Below, one piece after another: positions 1 through 7,281 of a stretch of DNA of 64,000 nucleotides. Each line of letters opens with the position of its first letter. Within the stretch, counting starts at the first letter, position 1. Source of the stretch: Methanobacterium sp. UBA294 (GTDB lineage Archaea > Methanobacteriota > Methanobacteria > Methanobacteriales > Methanobacteriaceae); assembly GCA_002494495.1 (NCBI GenBank), contig DACB01000016.1:93593-157592 (forward strand), read 5' to 3'. The notes beneath the pieces are model-generated. The model was not told the origin of the DNA. It searched no databases and saw nothing but the letters and a program-made list of their open reading frames with translations. A program made the position numbers and the translations under genes.

Positions 1-816
1 ATAAATGGTAAAGACATAACCATGCCACAGTTTTTAAAACTCCTGAACACCTGTTTAATACGGATAAACGGTAATAAATTAACATCCATTGCATTTAAAA
101 ATGCAGGCGCACCTTCAAGTCCCAGCGAAGACTTAAAAAGTGGAAACATAGACAAATCAGGGTACGTTGATCTGGCAAACAGGATCCATAATTATATGGA
201 TTCCAATGGTAATGCACCAAACTTTGCCTCCAGCACCCTTGGGAAAATACAATACGAAACACTGATCTATCTGGAATCACGGATAGTATATTTCTACGCT
301 GTGAAGAATGTATTACCGAACTATGCTGTAGTAAACCCGTGGAAAAAATCAACCACACAACCAACTAACAATCAATATCTACGGGCAACAAAAGATGCCC
401 CTTCCAATAGCCAGACAATAATAAACCTTTCAAAAAGCATAACAGCCGGCAAAACAACGGAAAATGCTAAAGCAACCGCCATATTCAATTGGGTCAGAGA
501 TAACATAGCGTATTCCTTTTACTACAACACGTTAAAAGGAGCACTTGATACGCTGAGTTCAAAAAAAGGTAACTGTGTTGACACAACCCATTTACTCGTT
601 GCCCTAAACCGCGCATCGGGATTACAGACCAAATATGAACATGGAATCTGTAAATTCTCAGATGGGACCTTTGGACACGTATGGGCCCAGGTATATGTAA
701 ACGGGAAATGGAATCGAGCAGATGCAATTAGCCCCAGAAATACCTTCGGTGTGATAAATAATTGGGATACCAAAAACTGGACTCAACTAGGCACCTATGC
801 AGAATTGCCTTTCTAA
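1..816 (+). CDS. Pseudomurein-binding-repeat / transglutaminase-like surface protein (5' truncated by window edge)
   Basis: The frame is open to the first base, so the true start lies outside the window; the internal ATG at 22 sits inside a repeat and is not the start. The first ~100 residues after that ATG match the pseudomurein-binding repeat (MPQFLKLL, then SGYVDLANRI and YPN-like PNYAVV), which anchors proteins to the methanobacterial wall. The C-terminal ~120 residues are a transglutaminase-like cysteine-peptidase core with the triad visible as C185 (GNCVDTTH), H219 (FGHVWAQV) and D234 (RADAI), counted from the ATG at 22. Wall-lytic pseudomurein endoisopeptidases have this fold, but other methanogen surface proteins share it, so substrate is open. 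A T-rich stretch follows the stop. Confidence 0.85.
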   Translation: MNGKDITMPQFLKLLNTCLIRINGNKLTSIAFKNAGAPSSPSEDLKSGNIDKSGYVDLANRIHNYMDSNGNAPNFASSTLGKIQYETLIYLESRIVYFYAVKNVLPNYAVVNPWKKSTTQPTNNQYLRATKDAPSNSQTIINLSKSITAGKTTENAKATAIFNWVRDNIAYSFYYNTLKGALDTLSSKKGNCVDTTHLLVALNRASGLQTKYEHGICKFSDGTFGHVWAQVYVNGKWNRADAISPRNTFGVINNWDTKNWTQLGTYAELPF

Positions 817-817
817 A

Positions 818-856
818 AAATCCCCTTTCCTTTTTTTTCTTTTTATTTTTAAACGA
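818..856 (+). terminator. T-rich terminator after the transglutaminase-like gene
   Basis: Directly after the stop codon there are runs of T (eight T near 831-838, then more T-rich sequence) without a strong hairpin, which is the usual archaeal intrinsic termination signal. The convergent ribL gene ends about 140 bases further on. Confidence 0.5.
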
Positions 857-903
857 ATTAAAGCCTATCCCATGTAAAAATGCCATTAATTTTATTTAAT
901 AAT

Positions 904-1007
904 ATATTTAGCAGTGCTTAAGATAACATCATATTTACAGTGCTTAATTAACAATCCATTATTTAGAAATACTTTAATTAAAAGTACACTATTTAGCAGT
1001 GCTTAAG
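904..1007. repeat. Degenerate repeat of the ribL 3' end
   Basis: The 18-mer tatttagcagtgcttaag occurs at 905-922 and again at 990-1007, where it encodes the last residues and stop of ribL on the minus strand. A third, decayed copy (atatttacagtgctta) lies at 931-946. The two outer copies are therefore gene-end duplicates sitting in non-coding DNA downstream of ribL. Confidence 0.8.
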
Positions 1008-1448
1008 TGCATCCTCATGGAACTCTGTTTCCTTTATTTTACGGATGATCTTACAGGAACTATCGAGTTGTGATTGCTTATAACCAGTGATCTTCACCAA
1101 TTCCGCCTTCAGATTCCTCTTAGAAAGTTCCTCTCTGATTGCATCTAAATCAAAATCCTGGTCTGGCCCTATTGTGATAATGTCTGGGTCGATCTCTTCA
1201 ACTATCTTGAACATATCGGTGGTGTGCCCCAGATATGCTTCATCCACTGGTTTTAGCATATTAACGACCTCTAATCTTTGATCCTCATTAACAATCGGCA
1301 CCCTTTTTCGTTTCCTAACCGTAATATCTCGGGCCACCACAACCACCAGTTTACCATCCTCTCCTGCTAGGTTCTTTGATTGCTGGAGGTAGTACCCATG
1401 GCCAGGGTGGATTAAGTCAAAGGTTCCGGTAGCCATTATAATTTTAAT
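993..1448 (-). CDS. ribL: FAD synthetase (archaeal FMN adenylyltransferase, cytidylyltransferase family)
   Basis: Small nucleotidyltransferase with the signature HPGH (residues 14-17) after a GTFDLI strand, and a C-terminal SSCKIIRKIKE that fits the ISSTxIR-type motif of the family. RibL transfers AMP from CTP/ATP-type substrates to FMN to make FAD. Length (about 150 residues) is typical of archaeal RibL. An ATG start exists at 1436, but the GGTGA ribosome site at 1457-1453 is 16 bases from it; an in-frame ATT at 1448 is only four bases away and gives a leader (KIIMATGTFD) like the N-termini of archaeal RibL proteins, so ATT is my preferred start. It lies 33-45 bases downstream of the Mur-ligase gene, probably one transcript. 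Confidence 0.85.
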   Translation of the reverse strand: MKIIMATGTFDLIHPGHGYYLQQSKNLAGEDGKLVVVVARDITVRKRKRVPIVNEDQRLEVVNMLKPVDEAYLGHTTDMFKIVEEIDPDIITIGPDQDFDLDAIREELSKRNLKAELVKITGYKQSQLDSSCKIIRKIKETEFHEDALKHC

Positions 1449-1480
1449 ATTCTCACCTTCTGTTACCTATCAATAATGAT

Positions 1481-2935
1481 TTATCTGTTTTGCTGAGATT
1501 TACAGCTTGACTTTAGATTCCCCCACATGTACTGTTCGGGCCCACAGCCAGAGACAATAACATAACTATACTGGGATTCCTTAACCAATTCACTGATCTT
1601 ACCTATTCTCTTCTCCATATCCTCATGTGATAATGGATAAAAATCTGCTGGTAGTTTCTCTTTAATTATTTCATAGTATTTCTGTGCAGCATCTACAGAT
1701 TCCCTGCCTGGAACTACATGTACTATCCTTGGGTTAAATGAGATTATTGAACTGAAGTGGTCTTCAAATATTTCCTCTTCATCTTCATCAGGGGTTGTGT
1801 ATATAAACCCGGTTTGTTCTGCTATTTCATCACCTGCGTACGTCTGCATAAATTGGATGTTAGCTTTTAGAGCATCTCCATTATCACCCTGACCCATACC
1901 CACCAGCTTATTGCCATTAACCTTGAATATTTCAAATCGACCAGGGGGTAGAATGGAGAGGTCCAGTGAGTTGAATATTTCCTGTGTAGTTTTTTCAATC
2001 CTTTTCGGTTGTGGGGTGAAAGTCACATATGTTATAGCAGCACATAACAGGTTGTACAGGTTATGCACACCAAATGAAGGTACATCAACCGGGAAATCCA
2101 GTTTAATACTCTTACCAGTGGGATAATTAAATACTTCCCCTTCTATTTTTACCTGCCAGCGGTCTTTACCTGCCTTTAACTGTGTAAATTTAAGATTTGG
2201 ATCGGGCCGGGAGAAGCCACAGCTACATTCGTAGATTCCCCTATGATTAAGATACCTTTTAGAGTAAGTCAAATTTTCATTACACACTGGGCAGAATATA
2301 TCCCCGGTTATAGGTGTTTTGTCTTCCATATCTATGTCCAGGCCATAGTATGATACTCCCACATCTTCTTCCTTACTTTTGCCTATGTAAGCTGTTCTGG
2401 GGTCGTCTGCATTGGATATTACTATTCCTTTTTTCATGGGCTGGGAAAGCAGCTGCTTTGCCTTTAGATATTTTTCAAATGGGTTTTTTACACCGCCTAT
2501 CTGTGAATGCTCCCTGGAAACATTGGTATAAACTACCCCAGCAGGCCCGATTATCCTGCTAACTGTATCTGGAATAGCATGTTTAATATCCCTAATACCG
2601 TATTCAAAAACTCCTAAATCTGCATTACCATCAAGAAGACTAGTTATAATAGCATTTATAGTGTTACTTTCATAATTATAGATTATATCCGTATCATTAC
2701 CCAGTAAGAGTGCTATTATCTTGGTGGTGGTGGTTTTACCATTGGTCCCTGTAATTAGTATTGAACCTATATCCAAGTTACTGGTTAATTTACTTACACA
2801 TTCCTTTTTTCCAATTTTAAGGTAGATGTATCCAGGGAAGCTTTTTCCCATTCCTCTTCCCAGTTTTATTATATATTTAGATAATTTACCAGCCAACTGG
2901 GCAAGTGCACATCTGATATTCAGTGACAATTCCAT
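1481..2935 (-). CDS. Mur ligase family protein, MurT-like (ATP-dependent amide ligase with zinc-ribbon insert)
   Basis: The 484-residue protein has the Mur-ligase ATP loop GTNGKTTTTK (63-72), the central-domain motif TNVSREHSQIGG, the DADDPR-like NADDPR segment near 176-180, and an insert with four cysteines (C215, C218, C237, C239) that should bind zinc. This layout, plus a DUF1727-like C-terminal domain, matches MurT, which in bacteria amidates lipid II with the glutaminase GatD. In Methanobacteriales Mur-ligase homologues build or modify pseudomurein peptides. No GatD-like gene is next to it here, so its ammonia source or acceptor is unknown. Another member of this superfamily is CfbE of F430 synthesis, but the zinc insert argues for MurT. 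Confidence 0.8.
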   Translation of the reverse strand: MELSLNIRCALAQLAGKLSKYIIKLGRGMGKSFPGYIYLKIGKKECVSKLTSNLDIGSILITGTNGKTTTTKIIALLLGNDTDIIYNYESNTINAIITSLLDGNADLGVFEYGIRDIKHAIPDTVSRIIGPAGVVYTNVSREHSQIGGVKNPFEKYLKAKQLLSQPMKKGIVISNADDPRTAYIGKSKEEDVGVSYYGLDIDMEDKTPITGDIFCPVCNENLTYSKRYLNHRGIYECSCGFSRPDPNLKFTQLKAGKDRWQVKIEGEVFNYPTGKSIKLDFPVDVPSFGVHNLYNLLCAAITYVTFTPQPKRIEKTTQEIFNSLDLSILPPGRFEIFKVNGNKLVGMGQGDNGDALKANIQFMQTYAGDEIAEQTGFIYTTPDEDEEEIFEDHFSSIISFNPRIVHVVPGRESVDAAQKYYEIIKEKLPADFYPLSHEDMEKRIGKISELVKESQYSYVIVSGCGPEQYMWGNLKSSCKSQQNR

Positions 2936-2964
2936 GATCTTTATCCTTTCTTTTTGCGTATTTA

Positions 2965-2996
2965 TATTGTTAGCTAATCTTATTGTTAGCTAATCT
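2965..2996. repeat. 16-bp tandem duplication in a divergent promoter region
   Basis: The 16-mer tattgttagctaatct occurs twice in direct succession (2965-2980 and 2981-2996) in the 145-bp gap between the divergent Mur-ligase and PEP-synthase-like genes. Its core TTAGCTAA is palindromic, so the pair could be a double operator, or a plain slippage duplication. Confidence 0.7.
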
Positions 2997-3080
2997 TTAA
3001 AATGAATTTAACCCAAAAAAGTAAGTTAATCATCTTACCATATAAAATTATTTAACAATTCCCAGTATCAGAAATTTGGA

Positions 3081-4331
3081 ATGGCTGATTCTATGATCAT
3101 AATTAGAGGCATTGGAACCAACCCCTACATCGGCGTAGGAAAGGTAAAAATGATAGAAACACTCCATGATTTAATTAATCTTGACGGTGGGGAGATTGTG
3201 GTGGTTTCCAAGGCATCAAGAGATATGTTATCCTACCTCCGAAAGGCTGGGGGTGTAATTACTGATTATGGAGGTATCACCAGTCACGTTGCCATTGTCC
3301 TGAGGGAATTCGGTGTTCCCTGTGTGGTGGGAACCGGTGATGCCACTCTTGTTCTTAAAGAAAATGAAATAGTAACAGTTGATGCTAAGACTGGAAACAT
3401 ATACCAGGGTTTTATTGAACTGGAGGAAGAAAAAGAATTCCTGGAAGTATATAATCCTTCTACCAGGATAAAGGCCAATTTAAACATCCCAGAAATAGCA
3501 GGTAGGGTGGCCCCCTACGCTGATGGAGTAGGTTCACTGCGTATTGAAAACATGATAATCAGAACCGGTAAACATCCCCAAATACTTTTAGATGAAGATA
3601 GATTGACCGATGTTTTAACTGATGGTGTTAGAGTAATAGTTGATGCGTTCTATCCTAAATCAGTTTTTTTCAGGACCTTTGACATCCCCACCGATGAGTT
3701 GAAACATCTGGAGGGAGGAGAAATTGAACCAGCTGAAAGCAACCCATTACTAGGATCTCGTGGGATAAAAAAGGATTTAAACAACCCCCAGATATTAGAA
3801 GCCCAATTTATGGCAGTTAAAAACCTTTTAGATGAAGGTTACAGTAACCTGGCCCTGAAAATACCCTATGTCCGGGACATCTCAGAATATATCGCATCTA
3901 AAAAATACTTAAAGAAGTGTGGCATCATCCCACATCAGGATTTGAAGGTGGGGGTTTCTGTAGAAACTCCTTCAGTGGTCTTTACATTTGATGAGTTCCT
4001 GAAGAGCGGATTGGATTTTATAACCATCGGTATGAGTGACCTGACCATGTGCAACCTGGCTGTGGACCGCCGGGGTGTTAAAGTAGCCAAACACTTCCAG
4101 ATAACCCACCCGTCTGTTATGGCCATGGTAAAAATGGTTATAGACCAATGTATTCAAGCAGATGTTGAAAGCTGCATCACTGGTTACGCTGCTTCAGACC
4201 CCCGGATTGTGAGGCAGATGGTGCACTGGGGCATAAGCTCCATATCCACCAATCCCGACCAGATACTTAAGATGAGGAGAATAGTGGACAACGCAGAAAA
4301 TGAGCTCATATTACGTAATTTCCATTCTTAA
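3081..4331 (+). CDS. PEP-synthase-like protein lacking the ATP-grasp domain (phosphohistidine + PEP-binding barrel)
   Basis: Residues ~1-115 form the swivelling phosphohistidine domain with GGITSHVAI (H69), as in PEP synthase, PPDK and enzyme I. Residues ~125-400 match the PEP-utilising TIM barrel, including the motifs LLGSRGIK, GVSVETPS, FITIGMSDL and a late catalytic-type Cys (ESCITGYA). The nucleotide-binding ATP-grasp domain that normally precedes the swivel domain is absent: the start is clean, with ATG codons at 3081 and 3093 and an intergenic region in front. Full PEP synthase is about 750-800 residues. It may act with a separate phosphodonor or have a regulatory role; the function is not established by sequence. 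Confidence 0.85.
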   Translation: MADSMIIIRGIGTNPYIGVGKVKMIETLHDLINLDGGEIVVVSKASRDMLSYLRKAGGVITDYGGITSHVAIVLREFGVPCVVGTGDATLVLKENEIVTVDAKTGNIYQGFIELEEEKEFLEVYNPSTRIKANLNIPEIAGRVAPYADGVGSLRIENMIIRTGKHPQILLDEDRLTDVLTDGVRVIVDAFYPKSVFFRTFDIPTDELKHLEGGEIEPAESNPLLGSRGIKKDLNNPQILEAQFMAVKNLLDEGYSNLALKIPYVRDISEYIASKKYLKKCGIIPHQDLKVGVSVETPSVVFTFDEFLKSGLDFITIGMSDLTMCNLAVDRRGVKVAKHFQITHPSVMAMVKMVIDQCIQADVESCITGYAASDPRIVRQMVHWGISSISTNPDQILKMRRIVDNAENELILRNFHS

Positions 4332-4435
4332 ATCCAATTCTATTGAATTTTAATCAACTTTTTTTAATTTATTTTGAAAAATACTTATAAAATGAAAATC
4401 AATTAAAGTTATCTTACTTATATAGGGGGTTAACT

Positions 4436-5500
4436 TTGACCGAGATTAAATTAGATAAGGGACAAATCAAAAAAGAAATTATTATATTCCTAATAATCAC
4501 TTTTGCAGCTACATATTTACTTGATTTAATAGTATATTTATTCATAGGTGCAAAAACAACAGCAAATTCCAGTATATGGGGGATTACAGGAATTGCACAT
4601 ATGCTTTTTCCAGCAACCGCCGCCATAATCTGTATGGTTTATTATAAAACAATCCCTTTATCCCGTGAGACAAAAATAGTTTTCACGTTCTTTTTGGCAT
4701 TTGTTATCATGTTCTTTTTTGAAGGATATTTCCACCCCCTATTGGGAAACACCAGTAGCTTACCACTTAATTTACCCTTAGTTTCTACTATTATTGCTGT
4801 TTTAGGTTTATTAGCTGTAATTATACTCAACATAAAAAAGAAATGGAGAAATGAACTGGTTATTTCGAAGTTATTCGTTGGAAAGAACTTAAAATATTAC
4901 ATCGTTGTTCCGCTGATATATTTCATAATACTCTTTGTAAGTTTGATTTTAAATTATATCACTGGTTTGGGAGTTCCGGCAAAGGAATTTAACTTAAATT
5001 TATTTCTGTCAACATTTATTAGCCTTTTGATAGTTGGGGCCCTTTTACTGTGGCCAGCTGTTTTTGGGGAGGAATATGGATGGAGGGTTTTCCTCCAGGA
5101 CAGATTATTCCCACTTTTCGGAGGTTATAAAGGTGTGCTCTTACTGGGTATAATTTGGGGAATATGGCACAGCGGAACAATATTATTGGGAAACAATTAC
5201 CCTGGTCAACCTATTATGGGAAATATAGCAATGATACTGGGAACCATTGTAATGGGTATTATCTTCAGTTATACCGTTTTAAAAACTGAAAGCGTCTGGA
5301 TCGCTGTAATTTTGCATTTAATTACCGATATGACCCAAACACCATCCGAATTATACATAGCAACTTCCATTGACCCGGTATTTTCATTTGGATCAGGAAT
5401 TTATGGTTCTGTATTGATGGCAATTTTTGCAATAATTTTACTCAAATCAAATGTCTGGAAAATAGAGAATATAAAAGGAAAGCAGATAAAAAATCGTTAG
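4436..5500 (+). CDS. CPBP (CAAX/Abi) family intramembrane metalloprotease
   Basis: An integral membrane protein with about eight hydrophobic segments. The glutamate-type protease motifs are all present: EExxxR as E212-E213-R217 (GEEYGWR), the FxxxH-type motif ending at H245 (WGIWHSG), and HxxxD at H294-D298. Family members process prenylated proteins or peptides, or give immunity to bacteriocin-like peptides; the substrate here is unknown. The start is TTG at 4436, five bases after a strong GGGGGT ribosome site. The gene stands alone between the PEP-synthase-like gene and a convergent small ORF. Confidence 0.88.
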   Translation: MTEIKLDKGQIKKEIIIFLIITFAATYLLDLIVYLFIGAKTTANSSIWGITGIAHMLFPATAAIICMVYYKTIPLSRETKIVFTFFLAFVIMFFFEGYFHPLLGNTSSLPLNLPLVSTIIAVLGLLAVIILNIKKKWRNELVISKLFVGKNLKYYIVVPLIYFIILFVSLILNYITGLGVPAKEFNLNLFLSTFISLLIVGALLLWPAVFGEEYGWRVFLQDRLFPLFGGYKGVLLLGIIWGIWHSGTILLGNNYPGQPIMGNIAMILGTIVMGIIFSYTVLKTESVWIAVILHLITDMTQTPSELYIATSIDPVFSFGSGIYGSVLMAIFAIILLKSNVWKIENIKGKQIKNR

Positions 5501-5603
5501 AAAAAATTATGAAATATGAAAAATCCATTAATAGAGAAAATTAAAGAACAGTTAAAAAAAACCAAATATTCAATTACATAATTCTATTCAATTTACAATT
5601 CTT

Positions 5604-5813
5604 TTATAAAATTCCTTTATCCAATCTTTTTCTGCCTTTAATATGTATAAAGACTTTTTGATATGGAAATGAAATTGTCTGGTATCTTATTTTCTTCCTG
5701 TATCTTATAGAAGATTTTAAATAATTTATCTGTTCTTCTACCGATTTTAAATATGATTCCAGACTTTCAATAATTTCATCATCACTTAAGAACATTATAT
5801 TTGCCAGTCCCAA
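5604..5813 (-). CDS. Small hypothetical protein downstream of hisA
   Basis: A 63-69 residue reading frame starts 11 bases beyond the hisA stop on the same strand. The first half is acidic and helical (SDDEIIESLESYLKSVEEQI), the second half is basic, which looks like a real short protein. The TTG at 5813 or, more likely, the ATG at 5795 could be the start; no clear ribosome site is seen for either. I recognise no family. Confidence 0.4.
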   Translation of the reverse strand: MGLANIMFLSDDEIIESLESYLKSVEEQINYLKSSIRYRKKIRYQTISFPYQKVFIHIKGRKRLDKGIL

Positions 5814-5824
5814 ATTGAATAAAA

Positions 5825-6535
5825 TTACAGGTTCAACGCTTCTTCAAAATCAATTTTACCTTTATAAAGAGCAGAACCTATAACTACTCCATAAACCTCG
5901 GTGCTGGATAATATTTTTAAATCATCAATGGATGAAACACCGCCTGCATATACCACTGGTATGTTAACTGCTTTTAACAGTTCATTAAGAGGTGCTATAT
6001 TAAATCCTTCTAAAAGCCCTTCATAATCTACATTGGTAAAGAGTATGCCTCCTGCCCCGGCATCCTCCATTATCTTTCCCATTTCCGGGACTGATTGCTG
6101 GGTTTTCTCTGTCCAGCCACGGACCACCACCTGGCCGTCCTTACTATCGAGTGCAACTATTATCTTTTCACTCCCAAACTCATTTGAAAGCTGGGTTACA
6201 ACATCCTGATTCTCCATGGCCAGAGTTCCCAGGATGACCCTTTCAACACCGGTCTGGAGTAATTTTGTTGCATCATCTATACTTCGTATGCCACCACCCA
6301 TCTGTATGGGAATGGATAATTCAGTTACCATGCTCTTAATTATTTCCTGGTTGCGCTGGTTATCTCCAAAGGCACCATCAAGATCAATAAGGTGCAGCAT
6401 CTTGGCGCCCATATTCTGCCAGCTTAATGCAACCTCCGCCGGATTATCTATTTCAACCTGCTCAGTTCCGGGCTGACCCTGCACCAGCTGAACACATTTA
6501 CCGTTTTTTATATCAACTGCGGGGATTATTATCAT
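5825..6535 (-). CDS. hisA: HisA, ProFAR isomerase of histidine biosynthesis
   Basis: A 236-residue (beta-alpha)8 barrel that isomerises N'-ProFAR to PRFAR in histidine synthesis. The catalytic acids are D8 (PAVDIKNGKCV) and D130 (IVALDSKDG), and the phosphate-binding loops MGGGIRS and YAGGVSS are intact. Length is normal. It reads away from the integrated element, and the element appears to begin just upstream of its promoter. A short hypothetical gene follows it. Confidence 0.97.
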   Translation of the reverse strand: MIIIPAVDIKNGKCVQLVQGQPGTEQVEIDNPAEVALSWQNMGAKMLHLIDLDGAFGDNQRNQEIIKSMVTELSIPIQMGGGIRSIDDATKLLQTGVERVILGTLAMENQDVVTQLSNEFGSEKIIVALDSKDGQVVVRGWTEKTQQSVPEMGKIMEDAGAGGILFTNVDYEGLLEGFNIAPLNELLKAVNIPVVYAGGVSSIDDLKILSSTEVYGVVIGSALYKGKIDFEEALNL

Positions 6536-6708
6536 TTCTTCTCACAAATGCCAAGTTTTTTATTAAAATATATCTAATTACCTTAAAAATTATACTATTA
6601 AATTCAGTTTATTCTTATTAATTCATCTTACTATTTTTCTCAAAGAAAATAATTTGGTTATTATATCATTTAATTTATCTGTTATTTTTTAATTTTCTGG
6701 ACTCAAAA

Positions 6709-6765
6709 AAATCTTCTATACCAGAATTCTATACAATAAATCTTCTGTACCAGAATTCTGGGTAC
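6709..6765. promoter_or_regulatory. Pair of 22-bp operator-like repeats with palindromic core
   Basis: Two copies of aaatcttctRtaccagaattct lie at 6709-6730 and 6738-6759, one mismatch apart and spaced 29 bp. In the second copy the sequence continues as a palindrome, CCAGAATTCTGG flanked by GTA and TAC (6747-6765). They sit immediately upstream of the TATA stretch for the element's first genes, so a repressor of that operon, perhaps the ribbon-helix-helix protein encoded in it, is a likely ligand. Confidence 0.6.
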
Positions 6766-6774
6766 ATAAGGTCG

Positions 6775-6790
6775 TTAAATATATATATAT
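6775..6790 (+). promoter_or_regulatory. TATA promoter of the element's early operon
   Basis: TTAAATATATATATAT lies about 45 bases upstream of the first ATG (6829), which has a good AGAGGTGA ribosome site four bases before it. The position right behind the operator-like repeats supports regulated transcription. Confidence 0.55.
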
Positions 6791-6828
6791 CTGGTTATAT
6801 ACTCTTATTACTCAAAAGAGGTGATAAA

Positions 6829-7107
6829 ATGAATAAAATGGAAAATTGGAAAAATATGGAAAAATGTAAAGCAAACAATTTAGACATCTTTATACTCGAT
6901 TTAAAAATCAATGCACTTGTAGATTTAAAAACTTATTATGAATTAAAATTGGATAAGAAAAATATAATAGATAATGGCCTTGATTCTGCGGATAATATAG
7001 ATAAAGCATTATTATCATTAGAAATAGGGTATAAACAAGATTCTGAGTTAATTAAGAATCTTATAAACGCTATAGCAAAGGATGGTACTTCTAAACTTAT
7101 CAAATAG
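6829..7107 (+). CDS. Hypothetical protein, first gene of the element operon
   Basis: A 92-residue, lysine- and asparagine-rich protein with no motif I recognise; predicted mostly helical. It has a clear AGAGGTGA ribosome site and is followed within 25 bases by a ribbon-helix-helix gene and then the replication protein, so it is probably an early or regulatory gene of the element. Confidence 0.7.
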   Translation: MNKMENWKNMEKCKANNLDIFILDLKINALVDLKTYYELKLDKKNIIDNGLDSADNIDKALLSLEIGYKQDSELIKNLINAIAKDGTSKLIK

Positions 7108-7128
7108 TTAATTATACAGGTGATTAAA

Positions 7129-7281
7129 ATTAAAGTCTATAAAACAATTTCCATAGAAACAGAAGATGCATTAAAAATAGATAAAGCTATAAAAAAGGGT
7201 TTTGCATCTAATATATCTGATTTTGTACAAATAGCTGCACAAGAATACTTTAAAAAAATAAAGGATGATAAATATGAATAA
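7129..7281 (+). CDS. Small ribbon-helix-helix DNA-binding protein (probable element repressor)
   Basis: A roughly 50-residue frame reads KVYKTISIETEDALKIDKAI, then a helix-turn-helix half ending in FVQIAAQEYFKKIKDD: one beta strand and two helices, as in CopG/Arc-type repressors. The GTG at 7120 is part of the AGGTGAT ribosome site itself and cannot serve as start; the in-frame ATT at 7129 is five bases past GGTGA and is the likely start. The 3' end overlaps the next gene (ATG 7265 or 7274), which indicates translational coupling. Confidence 0.65.
   Translation: MKVYKTISIETEDALKIDKAIKKGFASNISDFVQIAAQEYFKKIKDDKYE

Larger units (their letters stand above)
6536..6828. other. Intergenic junction between hisA and the integrated element
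   Basis: This 293-bp stretch carries no gene. It holds the hisA promoter side (AT-rich, 6540-6650), a 13-bp sequence (6663-6675) repeated near the right end of the element, a pair of 22-bp repeats (6709-6759), and a TATA-rich promoter (6775-6790) for the first element operon. Confidence 0.6.
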
